A DNA stretch of 64,000 bases from Annulohypoxylon bovei var. microspora (Eukaryota; Ascomycota; Sordariomycetes; Xylariales; Hypoxylaceae), in the NCBI GenBank assembly GCA_022836615.1, contig MU405210.1:372001-436000 (forward strand), read 5' to 3'. The stretch's first letter is position 1. Each line of letters begins with the position of its first letter. Below, one piece after another: positions 1 to 9,146 of the stretch. The notes beneath the pieces are model-generated. The model made no database searches, was not told the DNA's origin, and saw only the letters and a list, made by a program, of their open reading frames with translations. Both the position numbers and the translations under genes were made by a program.

Positions 1-810
1 ATGCGAATATGAGACCAATACGCACCGAGAGCGCTTGAACAAAATAGAAGACTATAATAGGTATTACAGGAAAGACACTCGCAATGATTGTCGAGATTGA
101 TCGATCCAAGGCACTTGCTGAGGATGTGTCGACGTAATGGGGCTTTTCAGGGCTGTTGCCACGGCAAAGCAATTGTGATATATAAGCAAAAAAGGCACCT
201 ATGCGAAAAGCCAGGCCGTCATTGTGATCAAATGCGTAGAAGTCATCAACCTTCGCTGGCTTGAATTCGCCAGTGGGCATTTGGACATTCCAAACATCTT
301 CGATATCGCCAGCGAGGAATGCGCCCCCCATATTCATTCTATTCAGCCAGTCGCAGATGGCGGTGATATCTCTGCGCATTGGGCACGGTATATCATTCAA
401 TCGTTTGTATTGCTCTACAGCATTGTCTTGTTTAAACATGAATGTCAGACGTATTTCTATAATGACTTAAGATAAGATATTTAGCACTCACTGTAGCTTA
501 TCAAAGTGCTACGAATTTGAAGCATCTTTTCGCTATACAGTGAGGATATTGTAGGTTGCTGTACTGAAAAGGGGATGTCTTTTGCCATCGCAGGCGTCCA
601 TCTAAAGTTCGCGCGCGCAGACGCATCGGCTGTGAGTTTAGCGTCTCGTTGCTCGATTTCCCCTAATTCGGCTTGGAGATGTGCTAACTCAGCTTGGTAA
701 AATAGTAAATTTCGGATTTGCAAATCCCGAAATCTCTTGACAGCTAAAGTATCTGGGAACGCGCTCAAAAAGTCGGTAAATCCTGTGTAATTAACCTTCT
801 CCGTACCCAT
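1..810 (-). CDS. DUF6594 domain membrane protein, 3' end cut by window edge
   Basis: Two exons are visible, 810..492 and 426..1, joined across a 65-nt intron (491..427) that starts GTGAGT and ends CAAG. The junction falls after the first base of a codon and keeps the frame. About 248 residues are seen. The N-terminus has the DUF6594 pattern: GFTDFLSAFPD at about residues 10-20, then RNLLFYQAEL and a heptad-like Leu/Glu segment. Exon 2 carries the mid-domain AFDHNDGLAFRIG stretch and one hydrophobic helix at about 217-236. The family usually ends with two or three membrane helices, so roughly the last 50 residues lie outside the window. Known of the family: fungal-specific, membrane-associated, function unknown. 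A complete family member lies at 58206-59494. The start at 810 is the only ATG preceding the conserved N-terminal motif. Confidence 0.8.
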
Positions 811-1189
811 GGTTGTCGTGGGAGGACGTGAGTTTAATGCCGTATTCTTCTCTCGTGGGTGATTAGGATATAGGTAGGAAAAGCCAGCCCGTCAGCCTGG
901 ATATTCTTATCCGAAGTAAATATCTGACGTACTTGGCTCTAAGCCCAGTGAATGGTGGCGGACGATAGTACCACGTGATAGGTCGAGAATGGGTAGGTAA
1001 TCAGCTGCAAGGGGTGAGGGGGCAGCAGCTCAGCTCAGCCGCACTTAGATCCGATTTATTCATCTTACTTTTGACAATTCCTCTTGGAAGGCTGTTCATA
1101 CAGTACTCGCTCTTGGATCGGACGCTTGTTTCTAGAAATCAATTGGATTAATAGGCTGGAGTAAAGCATATTGCCAACATAATCCTACC
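811..1189. other. Divergent intergenic region, no gene seen
   Basis: This stretch separates the minus-strand DUF6594 gene from the plus-strand fusion gene, so it probably holds both promoters. I see no ORF of note and no repeat. Confidence 0.5.
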
Positions 1190-2589
1190 ATGTCCGGCCT
1201 CGAAGTAGCCGGCCTCATACTGGGACGGCTTCCTTTGGTCATCTCCGCCTTAGAGTATTACCAAAGTAGCCTGTCTATCCTAAAGTATCGATCAGAAAAA
1301 AGTGAGATAAGGGAAGTCGAACATAGTCTCAAGTACCGTCAAACTCTCTTCCATACCACGGTGGAACTCCTACTACACCAATTCCTCGAGCCAGCAGAGA
1401 TTCAAGAACTTTTATCAGATCCAACAGGCTCCAAATGGCAAAACAAAAGTGTAGACTTGGCCCTGAGGGAGTCTATCGGTCACGACGAATATATTTTATT
1501 TTCTGACACGACAAAACAACTTTTCGAAGCACTCTCCTCCCTGCAGGAATCGCTGCGAAAGATCACAGATGGGTCCAAGGCCAATCGACTGCTCTCTCGG
1601 AGCAATCTAAGATGGGCGCTCTCTAAAGATACAACTCGTGATGCAGTAAATAAAATCGAGGGGCAAACTGAGATCTTAAGAACACTCGTTCTTTATTCTT
1701 CTTTGCCGAAACCCCATGAGATAAGACAGGTAATTCAGAATATCAAGACAGCAATTAAAGGGGTTCCAGAGTTCGAGGATTTAACCCGGAATTTGCAACA
1801 TTTTACATCTTGTACAATATGCATTCCACCAGATGCTGATGTCGATGTCCGAAGCTTGTATAGCGTAGAGTCTGAGGTAAGCTGTAGTGGTTTCCCTACT
1901 TTAGAATTCACTGACACGCCAATGTCAAGATCGACGGCGAGAAGTCAAGCCTCAGTTATCTGCCATTATCGCTACAGGCGGTCAATGACCCGCAGAGGAA
2001 CGCGAAGGAGGAAGCGCTGCTCGATACCGGCGCCACAGCCTGTGCGATCTCGATTACCATAGCTTTGAAGCTTAATTTAAGCATCGAAGAGACCGAAGAG
2101 ACAGTAGTCAAGACCGCTGCCCTGGAGGAATTGCCCGTAGCAGGGCAAGTCCACTTAAATCTGCGATGGAAAGATGATCAGGACAAGAAGTTCGGCACAA
2201 GGATGTGGGTGTACGTCGTGTCCGGGTTGACCCATCCGATGCTCCTGTCCCACGACTTTACGCAGAAGCATCCTGAAGTATGGAGTATTGCTAAGACGGT
2301 CATTTATCTTCCAAGACAGTTGAATGTCCTATGGTTTAATAAACTCTCCGAGAAGCAAAAGAGAGCAGAAGACGAGTACCGAGCTCGGTGCCTGCAGAGA
2401 AACACGGCTAGAGCTGATGCTGAGAAACAGGAGCGCCTTTCCGAACAGGATCGATTGTTGGCCAGTTCCGCGCAGAGCTCAACGGCGGGATCATCTACTT
2501 CAGGTTCAACGTCAGGTTCTAGTTCAGTTTCCACCTCGGCCTCGACCAATGCGACTAACAACCTAAGCGGAACCCTCGTACCCCCCTAA
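1190..2589 (+). CDS. STAND-type N-terminal domain fused to retropepsin-like aspartic protease
   Basis: Exons 1190..1876 and 1930..2589 give 448 residues. The 53-nt intron begins GTAAGC, has a CACTGAC branch site and ends CAAG; the junction is between codons. Reading through instead of splicing ends in a basic out-of-frame tail. Residues 1-229 are helical and open with SGLEVAGLILGRLPLVISAL, the pattern that starts many fungal NACHT/STAND-associated and DUF7580 proteins. Residues about 230-350 look like a retroviral-type protease: LLDTGATACAIS with the catalytic DTGA at about 261-264, then a HPMLLSHDF segment resembling the family's I-L-G-x-D-F strand. A charged helix (about residues 368-400) and a Ser/Thr-rich tail of some 40 residues follow. 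No reverse transcriptase or integrase is nearby, so this looks like a host gene, not a retroelement. Being a monomeric half-protease, it would have to dimerise to act. Substrate unknown. Confidence 0.75.
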
Positions 2590-4776
2590 AATTCCAATAC
2601 GCTATTTTAACGAGAATTCTATCAATACCATCAGCTAAAGACTAGGTATCGCAAGCCAAACCTAACACAACCACGATGATGTATCATTAACACATGGGGG
2701 GCACTTAATATGATTCCATTCTTTCTACTCAATGAGAGGCGCGTGTGGAGTAGATAGAAACCCTAGACGATAGCAAGTCGTAGTAGAAATATGCATCCCA
2801 AAATCAGCGCAGGTAGGTAAGTAGCCCTGTTAACTAGTACGGTTACCTAGCTCACTAGACTAATATAATGCCATCTAGGAGAACAACAACATACTGGTCC
2901 CGTCGCTTCTGTATGGCCTGACAATTGTTTCGTGGGTTGCATATAGCGCGAACTGATTCGAAGTTGGAATATCAGGATTGACACGGATTGAATCGAAACA
3001 CCCCTTTGATGGCACGGAATTTTAAAATGGTGTTGAAGGACAACAGTATCAAGCCCAATGACTGTTTTATGGACACCCCAAACTTTAGGTCTTCACCTAA
3101 TAAATGAGGCATCAAGTGCTTGAAGGCTGATCCGATAATCAAGTTTATTGCTAGCTCAGCACAGTACTGATCTCTCTCTGCATATGTGTGTTAGAAGGTG
3201 ACTGTATTAATCCCCGGCCCCTTTAAGTTTGAATGGGAGACCACATCCCTTGTATAGACCACCGTTCGTAGGCATACCACTAGGGGTTATCCTAGCACTA
3301 GCACTGCTGTCTCCTGACACAACAGCCTCCAAGATAGAGAGGTGTACAGGTCAATTGCCGACTGCTAGCTGCTTGTTTCTCGATATTGCCAACTCCCTAA
3401 GTTTGTAGCCACGCATTTATGCTTTTTGTCTCTCATCTCCTAAGGCCGATGAGGTTCCAATAGGATATCTGGAATGGCACTCTGTTTATGAGTGGTCTAT
3501 CATTATCCTTCAACTAATGTTGTTCAAGAAGATCCGTGAATTTCCACGGAAAACCTCGGATGCTGAGCATCTAATCTTGAGGGAAACTTCTCCACGCCGA
3601 GGAAACTTCTCCGGGGCCAGGTCGTAAGTGACCTGGACTCTGTATAATCAAGTTAACAAAAAGGTCCATCTGAGGAAGTGGAAACTGGACAAGACCTACC
3701 CTCCTCTTCGACCCGTCAACTGGGCGAGATCGGACTCGACGACCCATATGAACTTTCGGTTAGATAAACCGTGTCCTGAGTCCTTCCGACAACTCGAGTC
3801 CTTCCGGATGTAGCGTATAATTAGACGCTAGATATTGGCATGTTCAGTCTCAGTTTTTTATACTGTGATCAAACCAGTGTTAGTAAATATCTCTCAAGAA
3901 AAAAACCAAAACCAGTATCAGTTCTGTTCTGTTCTAGTTCAGATCGATGATGGGTGGTTGAAATGAACTCTTGATTCGAAGATCAGGATAACCTACATAT
4001 GAGATACCGAGGTTATATGCCCAGAGGCCATTTGTTGGTCAGGTTTGACTGTCCAGACAGCTAGGTCGGGTATGCGGTTCGAAAATGCGAAGAGTACACG
4101 GCGAAGACATTTTGTGATTGCCAATATCGGTACGTGTTCGCAAGCAAAGTCGAGGCAGTTGGTGATCCGGGAGATGCCTGTTGTTGATGCTTTATTATTT
4201 ACTTTATTGTCCAGGTAGACACGAGTGAGTCATCCTTATGACTCTACGTAACAGAAACATCCCGGGAATGTGCTTTGTTACCGGGATAAAAAATTAAAAT
4301 GATTTGATGGGAAAAGTTGTTGATGGGACGTAAAGTGTTGTTTGACGTAGCTGTGGGGAATTAAATGTTTACAAAGTTCAATGTTACACCATGCTACCAC
4401 GCTAGTACGGGAGTTTAAACGTTTTATGTGGGGGTATCTAGATTACTGGGTAGCTGCCCTACTGGCCGGTAAACTGCAACCACTCTGCCACTAGCTTAGT
4501 GGCATAACAACTGCCGTTAGCAACTTTAACGAGAACCACCTTGGAATCGTTACCGGGTCAACAAGTTTAGTGCTTTCTGTATTTTCTTTCCAGGTCCACA
4601 TCTTGGTTAATATTTCCTTTCTAGAAAAGAAAAGGTCTCCACACAACACATCCTCGTTGATCTCTTCACATGCACAAATAGTCCATTGTCGCATTCATTG
4701 CATACGCAAAGATTTACATCTTCAGAGATCATTCATTCCCGCACCATTGCAATTATCGCCTTCAACATTCAGCTTT
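2590..4776. other. Intergenic, no supported gene
   Basis: About 2.2 kb with only short unsupported ORFs (for example 3628..3813). The right end is probably the promoter and leader of the Spo12-like gene. I see no element ends or long repeats. Confidence 0.5.
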
Positions 4777-4831
4777 ACAACACAACCCACAACACAACCC
4801 ACAACCCACAACACAACCCACAACCCACAAC
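4777..4831 (+). repeat. Tandem CAACACAACCCA-type repeat in the leader of the Spo12-like gene
   Basis: Alternating ACAACACAACCC and ACAACCC units are repeated for about 55 nt, with no interruption other than unit-length variation. The tract lies about 190 nt upstream of the Spo12-like start codon, in C/A-rich leader-like sequence. Confidence 0.85.
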
Positions 4832-5019
4832 GCAAGACACCTGCTGTTGAATTTTGTCAACTACTATCAACATTGTCGCTGACTTGATCATCGCTTGTCC
4901 TTCAATTTTGCTACATACATTCCTCAGCACACGCCCTTCCGCGAGTTCCCTTCACGGTCTTGTAATTTTGCGATAAACAACTTCACACACTACTAGTCAA
5001 CATTTACCAACTCAGCATA

Positions 5020-5629
5020 ATGGGTTCCGCTCTGTCAGAGAAGGATGTTAACGCCCCCGTCCAGACCCAGGACGCTACCACTACCAACAATGGCAAGCCT
5101 ACTGGAGTTAAGACCCTAGAGTACCATCGCCAGATGTTGCAATCGAAGATGGCCGAAGAGAAGTACGGAGCCAATGCCAACACCAGTTCCACTAGCACAT
5201 GCACCAGCACCAATACCAACACCACCAATTCCACTGGCATCACTAGCAACGATGTGGCTCCTGCTGTTCAGAACCCCTCGAGTCACTTTCTTGCTAACGT
5301 GAATGTCCTTTGTGGTAGACAACAGCAGTACATCTCCCCCTCGGACAGCATCATGAGCCCCGCCACTGCTAAGCTTAACGCTTTCAAGGGACGAGTTGCC
5401 GGCCGGTAAGTGTCCTTTTACTTGACATTTCCTATAATATCTTCAAGATTTGGTTATACTAACTATTGCCTCCCTACGTAGGGCCAAGCCCAAGTCCCTC
5501 TTCGCGCAGACTTCTGCCAAGAAGTTCGACGGCAGCGATGTCTTCGGCTCTAAGACCGCCAAGGATTCTAAGGATTCTAACGACTCCAAGGACCCTCCGC
5601 CCGAGGACAAGTCTCAATCCAGCAAGTAG
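5020..5629 (+). CDS. Spo12-like cell-cycle protein
   Basis: Exons 5020..5405 and 5482..5629 encode 177 residues. The intron has GTAAGT, a TACTAAC branch site and a CGTAG end, and interrupts an Arg codon. The Spo12 domain lies at about residues 105-139, spanning the intron: ISPSDSIMSP, then TAKLNAFKGR, then AKPKSLFAQ. In yeasts Spo12 (wis3 in fission yeast) is a nuclear/nucleolar protein acting in mitotic and meiotic exit, upstream of Cdc14 release. The SP dipeptides at about 106 and 113 are the usual CDK-type phosphosites of the domain. Residues 51-75 are a low-complexity Asn/Ser/Thr stretch; the tail is rich in Lys, Asp and Ser, with repeated KDS. The KTLEYHRQML helix at about 31-40 resembles the N-terminal element of fungal homologues. 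The gene is convergent with DRG2, 292 nt apart. Confidence 0.9.
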
Positions 5630-5921
5630 ATACCTTCTACTGCCCTTTGCTACCCTCGGTTTACTGGATGGTGTTCTGGCTTCTTCTTTTCCGGCCGATG
5701 GTTTGTCTCTCGCGTTATGACGGTACAGGGACTGTGCACTGGCGTTGGTGGAAGGAGTTCACTGCAGGGGTCATGAATAGGGGACTTCTTCTTGGGATGT
5801 AACATAGGAACGCATGGATGCCTCGAATTCGGCACCATGAATGAATCACGATACTAAACACATATTTGTCTTCCCTACATTCTCTCTGGGAAGTAGATAT
5901 TGAATGATTGATGGTGCTGTG

Positions 5922-7316
5922 CTATGCCTTGTACCCGCTAACTACGTAGACTACGTCTTCATCTGCCACAACATGTGATAGACCAACCCTCTGTGGGATG
6001 TGTCTAGCACTGGCACCCCATACTAAAGAATACTTGTAGGTATCCTTTAGAGTCCGATGAATTCGGTCGCAGACATCCTCGATGGTAGAATTACTCCGCA
6101 CAATCAACGCCTCGCTGAAGTCAGGGTCGGTACCTTTCCTCTTTGTGTATATCCTAATCAGTTGCAGCTCCTTCCAACACCGATCTACCACATCTTGGAT
6201 ACCCAGATCTAGTTCGCAACTCATAACGACAGTCTGTGGCTCGCGTGCTAACTTGTCCAGGAAGTCAAGAGAGACACTGTCGATCTTGTTGTAGACGTAC
6301 AGGCACTTGATGTATTTGCGATGATCCTTCATAATAACATCGATCAGGTCATCGACTGTTGCTTCGTCATCCCGAACTAGAATCTCGCAATTTAGCATCT
6401 TGTAGTCGCGCATGATGTTGTACACCATCTTCTCGTCTAGATACTTCGGTGGCGCCTGGAAATTGATCTTCATTCCGCCGGCCTTCTTAATTTTTAGATA
6501 AATGTTCCTAACCAAAATTAGTCTCCAACATTAGAGGAGGGAAATATTATTCAAACTTACGGTGGTTCCCTATTTAACCGGATGCCAACAGCTTCCAACT
6601 CGGCTTCTAGCAGGGCTCTTTGCTCTGCTCTCTTGGTTGCATCTAGGACCATGAGGATGAGATCACTTGTCTTGGCAGCTGAGATAACTTGTCGCCCTCT
6701 ACCCTTGCCTTCCGCCGCACCCTCGATAATACCAGGCAAATCGAGTAGTTGGATTTCCGCGCCGCCATACTCGAGCACACCGGGAATAGCAGTTAAGGTT
6801 GTGAAGGCATACGAAGCGACCTCGGATTTCGTTTTTGTGACTTTGGACAGGAACGTTGATTTACCCACGGACGGGAACCCGACAAGCGCTATTCGGGCGT
6901 CACCACTCTTGCTGACATCGAAACCAGCGCCACCCCCACCACCTGCCCCTGGACCAGGCTCGAGAAGCTGCGCTCGTAAACGTGCGAGTTTTCTACATAA
7001 ATTCCACGGTTAGAAAAATTCCCTGATGTCCCCGAATGCGAACCGTACCCTTTCAGAAGTCCAAGATGATATTCTGGAAGATATTAGTATATCGTCCTCA
7101 TTATAGGGGGGCATTTATGACTTTACCAGTAGCCTTATTCTCTGTACACCAAGCATAGCGTCAGAACATTCACCATCTGACGGAATCGGTTAAGCGTCCT
7201 TACTCTGCGTCCTCTTCATCTCATCCTCAATCCTGGATATAGTAAGTATATGAGACAAGACTATAGGACCGAGCAGACCAAACTCACTCCTTGATCTTCT
7301 CCGTTATGTTCACCAT
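5922..7316 (-). CDS. Developmentally regulated GTP-binding protein, DRG2/Rbg2 type
   Basis: Six exons (7316..7288, 7232..7204, 7141..7127, 7073..7049, 6992..6561, 6507..5922) give 371 residues, the usual DRG length. All junctions keep frame; exon 3 is only 15 nt. Order: N-terminal helical region with RTQKNKATEYHLGLLK, G1 loop GFPSVGKS (71-79), G3 DLPG (117-120), the Gly-rich IIEGAAEGKGRG loop, G4 NKID, and a C-terminal TGS domain ending VADEDVVYVV. The YVYNKID, IHRTL and PQRVGLSH signatures match DRG2 better than DRG1. DRG2/Rbg2 is a cytoplasmic translation factor that binds a DFRP partner (Gir2 in yeast) and associates with stalled ribosomes. A Gly run at about 48-56 replaces the usual polar linker before the G domain. 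Start chosen because MVNITEKIKEIEDEM aligns with the family's first helix. Confidence 0.95.
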
Positions 7317-7716
7317 CTTGGCGGCTTCAAAATTTGAAGTTCTAGATTTTCAATCAGCGCACTCCGATGAGCGCGAATCTCGAGGTTGTCCACCGACAAT
7401 ATCTAGTCCTCAGATGCGGTATCGCCAATATTCCGAAGATATTCCTTAGGGATCGACTAACAAGAGACAAGTTCTTTAGGTGATGTTTCACTTCAAATCA
7501 TGAAGAAGTCACGATTCATCCAAGTCTTGTCGGAGTCTTACTCACCCCACTACCCCACTTTTCGGCGGCAGAATTTAAACGTGGGGTTTAACCATGAACT
7601 ACTTAGGTACCTACACCACTTTCACCGCTTTCCTTATTCATTTATCGCCTATAGCTACCCCTATCCTATTACCCCTGAGTTGTTGTGTAAGGGGGTTTAA
7701 AGGGATTGGATAATAT
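7317..7716. other. Upstream region of DRG2, no gene seen
   Basis: About 400 nt that should include the DRG2 promoter on the minus strand. The 66-aa ORF at 7500..7700 has no recognisable features and is not called. Confidence 0.45.
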
Positions 7717-7905
7717 TGTTAGGACTACGTGTTGAACTTGAGAAGGTAAGAATGTTGAAAATATCAATATAGCATAGAAAGAATGAGTCTTGTTAATCAG
7801 GAGATTCTATAGATCTATCTATCAATAACTAACTACTTGTAGTTAGTTATTAACATTCATAGCTTATTGCTCTATGAAAGAGACTCTCCTTTCAGCATCC
7901 TAACA
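7717..7905. mobile_element. 189-bp element with LTR-like ends (solo LTR, possibly Ty1/copia)
   Basis: The segment starts TGTTAGGA and ends TCCTAACA, a perfect 8-bp terminal inverted repeat of the TG...CA form seen at retrotransposon LTRs. It is A/T-rich and holds a perfect 13-bp inverted repeat with a 2-nt loop at 7824..7851. No adjacent gag-pol sequence or second copy was found, so a solo LTR is the simplest reading. I see no matching 5-bp target duplication (AATAT on one side, TCATT on the other); a MITE is the alternative. Confidence 0.5.
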
Positions 7906-8268
7906 TCATTATTTGAATATGTGGACCTTAGAGGGCAACCTCACTTGCGATACGATCACTCCGATGGATAGGTCCACCGCAAAAGCCGAGGTAAGTCGAG
8001 CTAATAGCACTTATCATTCTACGATGACATTTCATTCCCAATCTTTATAATTCGAATTGGTATAAATAAAGTACCGCTAAAAGAAGGAAACATGAAAATC
8101 ATAGATGATCTTAACCTACCATGTAAATATCTACGGAGGTAGTTATCCTACCCATTAGGTTAAGGTATGTTATAGCTCAACTAATAGAATCTCTTTCAGG
8201 CGATTTATAACCCAATCATATCGCTTAGAAAGGACCTGAAGTTTGAAATAAGGGTGTCACATCAATAG
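7906..8268. other. A/T-rich spacer, no gene seen
   Basis: A/T-rich sequence between the LTR-like element and the GC-rich remnant. I recognise nothing in it. AGAATCTCTTTCAGG near 8187 loosely resembles the 3' part of the LTR-like element. Confidence 0.4.
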
Positions 8269-8613
8269 ACAGAGATCATCCTACTGTACCTCGAAACGCT
8301 ACCCCTACTATACCAGCACAACACCTTCCTCGTGCACGCCTGGACGCGTAGCCCGGGTATGACGGCAGCGAAGTTGAGCGGCAAGGAGGAGGTGTGGCAG
8401 GCGATGTGGCGCGGGCCCGGGCCGGACGCGCTGCGGCTGTTTGAGGGCGTGCGCGGGGGACGGCGCGGGGTCCGGCGCGCGCGCGTCGTCGGGAGCATCG
8501 GCGGCTTCGAATACTACGCCGGGTGGCTGGAGCGCGCGATAGAGCGAGAGGTGGGCGGGAGGGTCGAGCCGTTTCGGTGGGGTGCTGGGAGGGAGTTTGA
8601 GCCGGGTTGGTGA
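8269..8613 (+). pseudogene. GC-rich gene remnant (C-terminal coding fragment)
   Basis: From just after a stop at 8266-8268 to TGA at 8611-8613 one plus-strand frame is open for about 114 codons. It contains natural-looking protein text: LETLPLLYQHNTFLVHAW, then KEEVWQAMWRGPGPDALRLF and GGFEYYAGWLERAI. The first part resembles the helix before the T-x-F strand in fungal 2EXR/F-box-like proteins, but I do not assign a family. No start codon with a leader or plausible upstream exon is present. The block is strongly GC-rich inside A/T-rich flanks, as expected for an intact-looking island next to mutated surroundings. It could be the last exon of a broken gene. The overlapping minus-strand ORFs are shadows rich in Arg and Pro. 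Confidence 0.4.
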
Positions 8614-9146
8614 GGGCGGTGGAGATGGGTTGGGGGATGGGGATGGCTGCTATATTATAAGTTGCCATATTTGTCTTGAGTGGATTATAGGGTGGATATG
8701 TGAAGTTATTTAGGGATAAGAGGGTCGGTTAGCATGCTCTATGAGGACACATCGGTACTTACCTTGAATTGAAGAGAATTAACTAAGCGATGGCTTGTTT
8801 ACTTAGTCGAACGGAATTCTGCAAAGCAATGACTCGTTTATTCACGGTCTATGGGGTATGAACGACGTTCAAAAACCCGAGGGTGCTATCTTCCCTCTTC
8901 AAGCTCTCTTTAAGATGACTCCCTGAAGATCATTCAATCGTGATCTTCCGATCTTAGCTAAGTTACACAAGACGCCAAATCTGGCTACGACCATCGACTT
9001 TTTTATGGTCGTCCTTAGAAAAAACGTAAAACGCAAGCAAAAGATCCCCAAGCCAAGGGTCGCGAACGCCATTTTTATGCAAATGTCTCGAAAGAAATTG
9101 GGACGCAAGGGAATGAGAACTAGGTAGTGTTCTCTCTAATGTAACA
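8614..9146. other. Spacer downstream of the carrier gene, no gene seen
   Basis: About 530 nt, probably including the 3' untranslated region of the minus-strand carrier gene. Short ORFs at 8899..9214 have no supporting features. Confidence 0.4.

Noticed and set aside
8276..8668. Minus-strand 130-codon ORF over the GC-rich island
   Set aside because: Almost only Arg, Pro, Ala and Ser. The plus strand reads as a far more natural protein.
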